From UBA9715 sp964553375 (lineage in GTDB: Bacteria > Actinomycetota > Coriobacteriia > Coriobacteriales > Eggerthellaceae): a stretch of 14,801 nucleotides of DNA. Shown piece by piece: positions 1 to 5,869 of this stretch. The notes beneath the pieces are model-generated. The model made no database searches and was not told where the DNA came from. It worked only from the letters and a program-made list of their open reading frames with translations. Within the stretch, counting starts at the first letter, position 1. Every line of letters begins with the position of its first letter. The stretch lies in assembly GCA_964553375.1 (NCBI GenBank), contig CAZKKN010000040.1, positions 1 to 14,801 of the forward strand, in the 5' to 3' direction. The translations under genes were made by a program, and so were the position numbers.

Positions 1-768
1 CCGTTTGCCACCTTCGGCCGTACGGTCTACTTCCGCGACCCGGTCATCACGCCTTTGGGCGAGGCCCGCGAGGACTGGCAGATCATGCTGGAGCTGGGTT
101 GCGCTTTGGGCTTCGAGGAAGAGTGCTTCGGCGGCAGCGTTGAGAAGGCCATCGAGTACGTGCTCGAGACCGGCAATGTGGGCGTTACCGTTGCCGACCT
201 GCGCGCTGGCAAGGAAGAAGGCGTCACCATCCCCGGCGAGAAGAACTCCGAGAAGAAATACGAGAACGCCAAGTTCGCCGGCAACGGCAAGGATGGCTTC
301 GCCACGCCTTCCGGCAAGGTGGAGTTCGTTTCCGAGCTGCTGAAGAACTGCGGCTTGGAGGGCCGTCCCGTTTACGAGGAGCCCATCCACAGCCCGGTTG
401 ACCCGCAAGGCGAGGACAAGAATTACACGCTGGTCCTCAACTCCGGCGGCCGCCTGCCGTACTACACCCACTCCAAGCTGCGCGAGATCCCCTGGCTCAA
501 TCAGTTCATGCCCGAGCCGGTGGTGCGCCTGCATCCCACGGACGCGAAGGCGCGCAACATCAAGACGGGCGACGATGTGAAGCTCTACAACCATCTGGGC
601 GAGATACTGGTGAAGGCAGAGGTCTCCAACATCGTGCTCCCGGGTGTGGTGGACATCTTCCACGGCTGGCATCAGGCGAACATCAACGAGCTCATCCCCC
701 GCGATTTCGACCCTGTGACCGGATATCCGCCCTTCCGCGCCGCCCTGTGCGAAGTGGAGCTTGCGTAA
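1..768 (+). CDS. Molybdopterin (bis-MGD) oxidoreductase catalytic subunit, 3' part
   Basis: The frame is open from base 1 and ends at TAA 766-768, so 255 C-terminal residues are visible and the N-terminus lies outside the window. The last 115 residues or so look like the molybdopterin-dinucleotide binding domain of the DMSO-reductase superfamily: LVLNSGGRLPYYTHSKLR, then PEPVVRLHPTDAKARNIKTG, then PGVVDIFHGWHQANIN, ending DPVTGYPPFRAALCEV. The N-S-G-x-R-x-x-Y-x-H-S pattern and the D-P-x-T-G-x-P-P ending resemble, from memory, the acetylene hydratase / polysulfide-reductase / gut catechol-dehydroxylase branch. This is family-level recognition, and the substrate cannot be read from this part. 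It heads an operon with three electron-transfer genes, so it is probably the catalytic subunit of a membrane-anchored reductase. Any Tat signal, N-terminal [4Fe-4S] motif and Mo ligand are off the window. No frameshift was seen. Confidence 0.9.
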   Translation, partial: PFATFGRTVYFRDPVITPLGEAREDWQIMLELGCALGFEEECFGGSVEKAIEYVLETGNVGVTVADLRAGKEEGVTIPGEKNSEKKYENAKFAGNGKDGFATPSGKVEFVSELLKNCGLEGRPVYEEPIHSPVDPQGEDKNYTLVLNSGGRLPYYTHSKLREIPWLNQFMPEPVVRLHPTDAKARNIKTGDDVKLYNHLGEILVKAEVSNIVLPGVVDIFHGWHQANINELIPRDFDPVTGYPPFRAALCEVELA

Positions 769-784
769 CGTTGGAGAACCTGTA

Positions 785-811
785 CCCGTGAAGCGACCTG
801 CGCTTCACGGG
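785..811 (+). other. Perfect 11-bp hairpin between operon genes
   Basis: In the 75-bp gap after the Mo subunit, CCCGTGAAGCG (785-795) and CGCTTCACGGG (801-811) are exact reverse complements around a 5-nt loop. No T-run follows, so it is not a standard intrinsic terminator. A stable hairpin between a catalytic gene and smaller electron-transfer genes is a common way to set unequal mRNA levels, by 3'-end protection or partial attenuation. That role is inferred; the structure itself is seen directly. Confidence 0.7.
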
Positions 812-843
812 GCGGGTTCGGATCGAATGAAAGGGGGTGCCCC

Positions 844-1557
844 ATGGAACTGATCATCGCTTTGGTGGTCACGTTCGCCTTGGTGCTTCTGCTAAGGAAG
901 CCCATCAAGAACTATCCGATCGTCTTCTACGTGCTGCTCGTCGCAGTGGATATACTGTTCCTTTCCGGCGTGCTCTTCGGCGTATCGCGCGAAGCCGCCA
1001 CCATAGGGTACCCGTATGTCGTGCGTTGCCTGGTGGGAATCAGCCTGTTCGTCATAGTGATGTACATCGGGGCTTTGGGCGACGGCAACCGCATCCGCCG
1101 CATGCTCATGCCCATCCGCGGCGAGCTTTCGGTGATGGCCTGCATCCTCACCTTCGGGCACGTGATCAACTATCTGCGCGCATTCATCCAGGACATCATG
1201 GGCGGCTTCTTCGGCATGCCCGTGGCTATGGTGGTATCGCTTTTCGTCTCTGCGGTGCTCATCATCCTGCTGGTGCCTTTGGCCATCACGTCGCTCAACA
1301 GCGTGAAGGGCAAGATGCAGCCGGCTTCCTGGAAGAAGCTGCAGAAGCTGTCCTACCTGTTCTACGGCCTTACCTATGTCCATATCGTGCTTATGCTGGT
1401 GCCCACCATTTCGTCTACCGGCCAGCGCGCCATGCTGAGCCTCATCGTGTATACCGTGCTCTTCGGCGTGTATGCGGTGATGCGGTGCGCGAAGGCGGTG
1501 CGGGATAGGCGCGCCGTCGGCGAAGCGACGGAACCTGCCAGCGGCGCTGCAGCCTAG
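844..1557 (+). CDS. Ferric-reductase-like / MsrQ-like integral membrane protein
   Basis: This 237-residue, strongly hydrophobic protein has about six predicted membrane segments (near residues 1-17, 25-45, 58-77, 97-113, 127-149, 168-188 and 197-213, the first being marginal). The start is fixed by AAGGGGG at 831-837, six bases before ATG 844. Arg92-Gly93 followed by His106-x3-Tyr110, and Trp163-x2-Leu-Gln-x-Leu-x-Tyr171 followed by His180, match the layout of the ferric-reductase-like transmembrane domain (YedZ/MsrQ group). Those proteins carry b-type heme and pass quinol electrons to a partner. At the position where the family usually has the His of the L-H-x-L-x-Y motif, this protein has Gln167. 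If the alignment is right, one heme ligand is missing. It lies between the Mo subunit and the Fe-S subunit, so it is probably an accessory electron-transfer or anchor component. The domain call is moderate. Confidence 0.65.
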   Translation: MELIIALVVTFALVLLLRKPIKNYPIVFYVLLVAVDILFLSGVLFGVSREAATIGYPYVVRCLVGISLFVIVMYIGALGDGNRIRRMLMPIRGELSVMACILTFGHVINYLRAFIQDIMGGFFGMPVAMVVSLFVSAVLIILLVPLAITSLNSVKGKMQPASWKKLQKLSYLFYGLTYVHIVLMLVPTISSTGQRAMLSLIVYTVLFGVYAVMRCAKAVRDRRAVGEATEPASGAAA

Positions 1558-1588
1558 CGCAGCCGACGCGAAAACGAAGGGACTGACT

Positions 1589-2227
1589 ATGACTGAGAGA
1601 AACGTTTCGCGGCGCGACGCGGTGAAGACCGCCTCGGCTGCCGCGGTCATCCTGGCGGTTGGAGGCGCCACGGTGGCCATGCCCGCTGGAGCGCGGGCTG
1701 CCGCTGCCGACGCGAAAACCGCCAAGCAGTACGGGTTCCTCATGGACACCGCGCACTGCGTGAATTGCAAGAACTGCGTCACGGCCTGCCGCAACTACAA
1801 CAACATCCCCGACGACGAGGTCGGGCGGCGCCATGTGACCACCTATAAGAAATCCAACGGGAAGAAGGTCTTCGTCTCCACTTCCTGCATGCACTGCGAG
1901 AACCCCTCCTGTCTGTCGGTATGCCCGGCCGGCGCCATCTCGAAAGGCGAAGGCGGCGTGGTCACCGTGGACAAGAAGAAGTGCATCGGATGCAAGTACT
2001 GCCATCAGGCGTGCCCCTATGGTGTGCCCCATTACAACGAGAAGGGCATGGACAAATGCGATTGCTGCCTGGGTTCCGGCGTGAAGCTGGGCGACTCGCC
2101 GCACTGCGTTGATGCCTGTCAGTACGACGCGCTCCATTATGGGCCGGTGGATGAGCTCCTCGATGCCTATGGGGATCGCGCGAAACGCATTGCAGGTCCT
2201 ACGGGGCCGTGCGCGTGGTTGGCGTAG
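1589..2227 (+). CDS. Tat-exported DmsB-like ferredoxin subunit, four [4Fe-4S] sites
   Basis: This 212-residue protein would carry electrons from the membrane subunit to the Mo enzyme. Residues 1-40 form a twin-arginine signal: S-R-R-D-A at 7-11, a hydrophobic Ala/Val stretch, then ARAAA as a likely cleavage zone. Four cysteine groups follow: C57-x2-C60-x2-C63-x3-C67; C100-x2-C103-x4-C108-x3-C112; C132-x2-C135-x2-C138-x3-C142; C157-x2-C160-x12-C173-x3-C177. All 16 expected ligands are present, as in DmsB/NrfC/PsrB-type proteins. GAAGGGA at 1576-1582 precedes ATG 1589 by six bases. Most DmsB-type subunits lack a signal and ride out with the catalytic subunit, so a separate Tat signal is notable. 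It places the complex outside the membrane. It sits 31 bp after the membrane protein gene and 15 bp before the NrfD gene. Confidence 0.93.
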   Translation: MTERNVSRRDAVKTASAAAVILAVGGATVAMPAGARAAAADAKTAKQYGFLMDTAHCVNCKNCVTACRNYNNIPDDEVGRRHVTTYKKSNGKKVFVSTSCMHCENPSCLSVCPAGAISKGEGGVVTVDKKKCIGCKYCHQACPYGVPHYNEKGMDKCDCCLGSGVKLGDSPHCVDACQYDALHYGPVDELLDAYGDRAKRIAGPTGPCAWLA

Positions 2228-2242
2228 GAAAGGCAGGTAACC

Positions 2243-3202
2243 ATGGTTGAATTCCAAACTGTTTGGGGCTGGCAGCCTGCCCTGTATCTTTTCCTTGGCG
2301 GCATGGGCGCCGGAGCGCTGGTGTTCGCCAGCGTGCTCACGCTCATCGACCGCAAGAAGCACAGCATGACCATTGGCTTCTCCCAATGGGCGGCGGCGAT
2401 CTTCATGGCCGTCGGTTTGCTGCTGTTGCTCTCGGAGTTGACGAATCCCGCCCGCGGCATCATGGCCTGGGAGAGCTTCGTGAACTTCTCGTCGTGGATG
2501 ACCTGGGGCGCCTGGGGCGTGCTTGCGGCCATCGTGGTTTCGGCGCTGGCGGCGCTTTGCACCATGCGCACCACAGCTGCCGGCATCGCAGCGCTTTGGC
2601 GCGGATTCAAGAAGGTGCGCCCGGCCATCTGCAAGGTGTTCGCGGTTCTGGGCATCGTGCTGGGCATGTTCGTGGCAGTCTACACCGGCGTGCTGCTTAT
2701 GAGCGCACCGGGTATCCCGTTCTGGAATACCGTGCTGCTGCCGCTGCTCTTCACCATCTCGGCGCTGGACACCGGCGCTGCCCTGGTGGAGATCATCTCC
2801 GTGGCCGTAGGCAAGCGCCAGCCTATGAGCGAGCGTTGCGCATCGCTGCTTGAGAAGTCCATCATCGTCATGGTGGTGCTGGAAGTGGTCGTTCTCATCG
2901 CATTCTTGGTGAGCGCGGGCGGCGAAGGAGCCGTGGGCGAGGCTGCAGCTGCCTCTGTGGCCGCTGTGACCACCGGCGAGTTGGCGCCTTGGTTCTGGTG
3001 CCTCGTGGTGCTTTGCGGCTTGGGCGCTCCTCTTGCGGCGAGCCTTCTGGCCATGAAGTCCCGCGGGCGCAACGTGAGCATGATCGTGATGTCCGGTGCT
3101 GCCGGAGCGCTCATCGGCGGTTGCGCCTTGCGTTTCCTGGTGCTCATGGCGGGCACCCATGCAGATCTTGTAGCCGACACGGTGGCGGCGCTTCTGATGT
3201 AG
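2243..3202 (+). CDS. NrfD/DmsC-type quinol-interacting membrane subunit
   Basis: This 319-residue, polytopic protein has about eight to nine hydrophobic segments. It starts at ATG 2243 after AGGCAGGT (2231-2238). The N-terminus (G-W-Q-P-A-L-Y-L-F-L-G-G-M-G-A-G-A) and a central Y-T-G-V-L-L ... P-F-W-N-T ... L-P-L-L-F ... S-A-L-D-T-G-A are the signature segments of the NrfD/PsrC/DmsC family. These proteins take electrons from menaquinol at the membrane and pass them to the four-cluster ferredoxin, here encoded immediately upstream. The length is typical for the family. It is the last gene of the operon and is followed by a strong terminator. The family is confident; direction of electron flow (quinol oxidation) is inferred from the operon. 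Confidence 0.9.
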   Translation: MVEFQTVWGWQPALYLFLGGMGAGALVFASVLTLIDRKKHSMTIGFSQWAAAIFMAVGLLLLLSELTNPARGIMAWESFVNFSSWMTWGAWGVLAAIVVSALAALCTMRTTAAGIAALWRGFKKVRPAICKVFAVLGIVLGMFVAVYTGVLLMSAPGIPFWNTVLLPLLFTISALDTGAALVEIISVAVGKRQPMSERCASLLEKSIIVMVVLEVVVLIAFLVSAGGEGAVGEAAAASVAAVTTGELAPWFWCLVVLCGLGAPLAASLLAMKSRGRNVSMIVMSGAAGALIGGCALRFLVLMAGTHADLVADTVAALLM

Positions 3203-3224
3203 CGGATAAGCGCTCACCGTTTAC

Positions 3225-3263
3225 GGTAACGGCGGCTCTCCTTCCCCCACCCCCGCCGTTACC
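3225..3263 (+). other. First of two tandem hairpins after the reductase operon
   Basis: GGTAACGGCGG (3225-3235) and CCGCCGTTACC (3253-3263) are exact 11-bp reverse complements separated by 17 bases rich in C and T. It lies 22 bp after the NrfD stop codon and 5 bp before the terminator stem. There is no T-run of its own. It may protect the transcript end or assist termination. Confidence 0.6.
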
Positions 3264-3268
3264 CCGGC

Positions 3269-3304
3269 AAACCGGTAGGCCGAAAGGCCTACCGGTTTTC
3301 GTTT
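3269..3304 (+). terminator. Intrinsic terminator of the reductase operon
   Basis: AAACCGGTAGGCC (3269-3281) pairs perfectly with GGCCTACCGGTTT (3286-3298) around a GAAA tetraloop, a 13-bp stem. It is followed by a T-rich tail running through 3304. This is a textbook Rho-independent terminator for plus-strand transcription and marks the end of the operon. Confidence 0.93.
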
Positions 3305-3419
3305 ACCCGGGTTCCGTAGGCGGCTGTTTTTCGCAAAGCGCCATGGAGCCGTAGTGGAGTAAGAATAAAAAGGTTCAGTGTTTTATATGATTCAAAAATA
3401 TAAGTGTGGTAATTAGATT

Positions 3420-3425
3420 TATAAT
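3420..3425 (+). promoter_or_regulatory. Candidate -10 element in an AT-rich patch before the CotH-like gene
   Basis: TATAAT at 3420-3425 is a perfect -10 hexamer inside an AT-rich stretch (about 3356-3425) that stands out from the GC-rich surroundings. No good -35 is found 16-18 bases upstream, so it may be weak or need an activator. Transcription from here would give a leader of roughly 70 bases carrying the hairpin at 3452-3473. Confidence 0.4.
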
Positions 3426-3451
3426 CGCTTCCCTGATCATCTATTCGGATT

Positions 3452-3473
3452 CGGCCGCCTTGCGGGGCGGCCG
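3452..3473 (+). other. GC-rich leader hairpin flanked by TTCGGAT repeats
   Basis: CGGCCGCC (3452-3459) and GGCGGCCG (3466-3473) form an 8-bp stem with a 6-nt loop. TTCGGAT occurs on both sides (3444-3450, 3474-3480) and again at 3519-3525 inside the coding start. No T-run follows. It would lie in the 5' leader of the CotH-like gene, so a role in translation or mRNA stability is possible but unproven. The rest of the 302-bp gap 3203-3504 shows only the two hairpins and the AT-rich patch listed separately. Confidence 0.45.
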
Positions 3474-3504
3474 TTCGGATTTGGGGCAAAAGGAGTGCTC
3501 TTCG

Positions 3505-5769
3505 GTGGTGCGGACCTGTTCGGATCATATCTCGGTGCTTGTGCGCTTCATCCTTTGCGCGGCCTTATCCTGTGCGCTCGTACCCTTCGCTGCGTTCGAG
3601 CCAGCTTGGGCAGATGCCCCTTCCCGGGAGGATTCCGAAGCTTCGGCATCCCTCGGGGCCGCAGTGGTAACCTTCGATTCGGTGGCCATTCCATCCTTTG
3701 AGCTTGGCTTCACGACTGCAAGCGGTGAGGTCATCCGCTTCTCCCCACAAACCGTTGAAGGCAAGGATTGCTTCTTCTTGCCTGCTGGTGTGTCCCTTGC
3801 AGATGCTGTATTCGACTATCGGGCCGACGGCCCGGCTTTGGGCATCCTGAATAAGGATGGCGGATCTTGGCAAGCCGTGGCTCCCGGGCAGAAAGTGGAT
3901 CTGAGCCAGGTGCTCGAATCTGTTTCGGATGTGGAATACGCGCTTACGTTGGGTGTTGCAGAGGGAGGTTCCTTCGGCGGCGAGAGGCGCTATAGCGTGA
4001 TGCAGAGCGAGCATATCGCCTCGGTGTTCCTCACAAGCGATGATCCGGTGAACCAAGGGCGTGACTACATCGATGGCAGCCCTGATCACAGCACGAAGGC
4101 TCCTGGGAGCATCTCCGTCCTCTCCAGTGACTCGTCTATGCGCTATAGCGGGGTCTTCACGGCGGTGAAGGGGCGGGGGAATTCCTCTTGGAGTCATTCG
4201 GGGAAGAAGTCCTACCAGGTGAAGCTTGCAAGTAAGGCTGATCTTCTGGAGGCTGCAAGCCACGCAGGTAATACCGAGAAGTCGAAGAAGTGGCTTTTGA
4301 TAGGCAATCCCTTCGACCCCACATTGATTCGCAACGAGACGACCTATCAGCTGGCAAAGGATATCGGGATGCCCACTGCCATCGATGCAGAGGCTGTTGA
4401 TCTTTACTACGACGGAGAATACAGGGGTTCGTATCTTCTGACCGAGAAGGCGGAGATAGGCGCAGGCCGCGTTGACATCCACGACTTGGAGGGGGACATA
4501 GAGGATGCCAATCCGGGTGTGGATCTGGAGAGTCTGCCGGTCAGGGCTGGTACAACCCCCACCGGCGAGCCTATGCAGTACGTGGAAGGCGTGGCCGACC
4601 CCCAGGATTATACGGGCGGCTATCTGTTGGAGCTCGATGCCGTCTTCTACAACGAGGAGAGAAGCTGGTTCAAGACGAGCACGGGGTTCCATCATAGATT
4701 CGTCTCCAAGTCCCCTGAATCCCTCTCGAAAAACCAGATGGACTACGTGAGCGCCCTTGTGGATGAGGCGTTCGTGTGCCTCATGAACAAAGGGTATAAC
4801 CCTTATACGGGAAAAGGGGTATTCGATTACTTCGACCAAGAATCCCTGGTGAAGTATTTCTTCTTACAGGAGTTCTCGAAGAACGCCGACATGTTCTTCT
4901 CGTCCACCTATATCTACATCCCCCAAGGTCAGAGGAAAATCTATTTCGGACCGCTTTGGGATTGCGACAGCACCTTCGGCATCCGCTGCGATCTGCCTCG
5001 CTTCAAGAACGCCCAGTCTTGGTATGGGCGCAACGGCTTCGGGAATCTGATTGAGAACAGCGAGTTTCGCCAGGCCCTTTGCGCCTACTATGGCTCCTCT
5101 ATGAGGGATGCCGCCTATAACTTCGCTTTCGGCGGCGCGGATTCGCCGGGATCGATCGCCTACTATGCTGCGAAGGATGACCGGTCGCGCCAGATGAACG
5201 CGAAGCTTTGGGGCGTGGCTACGCCGCTTTACACCATGACGGCTTATGGCAGCTATGACGCGGCGCTGAGTGATTTGCGGTCTTGGGCCCAAGCGCGGTT
5301 CCAGTGGATCGATCAGGAGATCAAGGGCTTCGCTGGCGGCCAGGTGATGTATCGCCTGTACAATCCCTATACGGGGGAGCATTTCTATACTGCAGACCTC
5401 AAAGAGCGCTATGACGTGGTTCGCGCCGGCTGGAATTACGAAGGGGTGGGTTGGATCGCGCCGCAGACGTCGTCCATCCCCGTATACAGGCTCTATAACC
5501 CTTATGCGGGCGATCACCACTATACCGTTGACGCCTCGGAGCGCGATCATCTGATCAGCGTGGGTTGGAATGACGAGGGTATCGGTTGGTATTCCGATAG
5601 CGGGGCTGCCGTGCCGCTGCTGCGTCAGTACAACCCGTATGCTAGAACCGGGTGCCATAATTTCACGACCTCTGCGAGTGAACGCGACGACATCGTGAGC
5701 GTTGGGTGGCGTGATGAGGGCATCGGCTGGTATGGGATCGGTTATCCGCCGGTTATCGATGAGATCTGA
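3505..5769 (+). CDS. Secreted CotH-like protein with three C-terminal repeats
   Basis: A GTG start at 3505 is chosen because AAAAGGAG (3488-3495) lies nine bases upstream and the product then begins with a Sec signal peptide (hydrophobic 15-30, probable A-W-A-D cleavage near 36). The frame is open back to 3406, but that extension has no support. The mature protein starts with a roughly 130-residue unassigned domain. A CotH-type region spans about 165-600: K-G-R-G-N-S-S-W (222-229), K-K-S-Y-Q-V-K-L, W-L-L-I-G-N-P-F-D, V-D-L-Y-Y-D-G-E-Y-R-G-S-Y-L-L-T-E-K, and W485-D-x-D488 in the P-L-W-D-C-D-S-T-F-G segment. CotH proteins of Bacillus have an atypical kinase fold and phosphorylate spore-coat proteins. 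Kinase activity here is inferred only. Three repeats (about 615-652, 659-697, 706-745) share Y-N-P-Y ... F/Y-T-x-x-x-x-E-R-D ... G-W-x-x-E-G-x-G-W, a module common in secreted Gram-positive proteins. It is 754 residues and looks monocistronic. Confidence 0.85.
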   Translation: MVRTCSDHISVLVRFILCAALSCALVPFAAFEPAWADAPSREDSEASASLGAAVVTFDSVAIPSFELGFTTASGEVIRFSPQTVEGKDCFFLPAGVSLADAVFDYRADGPALGILNKDGGSWQAVAPGQKVDLSQVLESVSDVEYALTLGVAEGGSFGGERRYSVMQSEHIASVFLTSDDPVNQGRDYIDGSPDHSTKAPGSISVLSSDSSMRYSGVFTAVKGRGNSSWSHSGKKSYQVKLASKADLLEAASHAGNTEKSKKWLLIGNPFDPTLIRNETTYQLAKDIGMPTAIDAEAVDLYYDGEYRGSYLLTEKAEIGAGRVDIHDLEGDIEDANPGVDLESLPVRAGTTPTGEPMQYVEGVADPQDYTGGYLLELDAVFYNEERSWFKTSTGFHHRFVSKSPESLSKNQMDYVSALVDEAFVCLMNKGYNPYTGKGVFDYFDQESLVKYFFLQEFSKNADMFFSSTYIYIPQGQRKIYFGPLWDCDSTFGIRCDLPRFKNAQSWYGRNGFGNLIENSEFRQALCAYYGSSMRDAAYNFAFGGADSPGSIAYYAAKDDRSRQMNAKLWGVATPLYTMTAYGSYDAALSDLRSWAQARFQWIDQEIKGFAGGQVMYRLYNPYTGEHFYTADLKERYDVVRAGWNYEGVGWIAPQTSSIPVYRLYNPYAGDHHYTVDASERDHLISVGWNDEGIGWYSDSGAAVPLLRQYNPYARTGCHNFTTSASERDDIVSVGWRDEGIGWYGIGYPPVIDEI

Positions 5770-5791
5770 GAGCGATTGCGCATCTGGGGGG

Positions 5792-5821
5792 GGTGCCCGG
5801 AAGACGAACCGGTGCGGCACC
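5792..5821. other. Possible weak hairpin between convergent genes
   Basis: In the 86-bp gap between the convergent CotH-like and sugar transferase genes, GGTGCC (5792-5797) can pair with GGCACC (5816-5821), with CGG/CCG extending the stem inside. A run of eight G residues (5786-5793) overlaps the left arm. No T-run is present on either strand, so terminator function is doubtful. It is the only obvious structure in the gap. Confidence 0.25.
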
Positions 5822-5841
5822 TTCCAGCTCCGGTCGCGCTG

Positions 5842-5869
5842 AATCGAGCCCTCGGCTAAATCGAGCCCT
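5842..5869. repeat. 11-bp direct repeat at the end of the sugar transferase gene
   Basis: AATCGAGCCCT occurs at 5842-5852 and again at 5859-5869, offset by 17 bp. The second copy covers the last codons and stop of the minus-strand transferase gene; the first lies just beyond. It looks like a small local duplication of the gene end. Confidence 0.6.

Noticed and set aside
1442..3217. Very long minus-strand open frame (591 codons) opposite the Fe-S and NrfD genes
   Set aside because: It is rich in His, Arg, Ala and Gly with no recognisable motif, and runs antisense to two well-supported genes. High-GC codon bias makes such antisense frames common.
3329..3338. TTTCGCAAAG, repeated at 7325-7334
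   Set aside because: A single 10-bp match in unrelated contexts (between the operon and the CotH-like gene, and before the transferase start); probably chance.
5786..5793. Run of eight G residues as a possible phase-variation tract
   Set aside because: It lies 16 bases after the CotH-like stop codon and outside both genes, so slippage would not change either reading frame.
3565..5820. Two minus-strand open frames (424 and 318 codons) opposite the CotH-like gene
   Set aside because: No domain, signal or ribosome site; the plus strand has a signal peptide, domain motifs and repeats.
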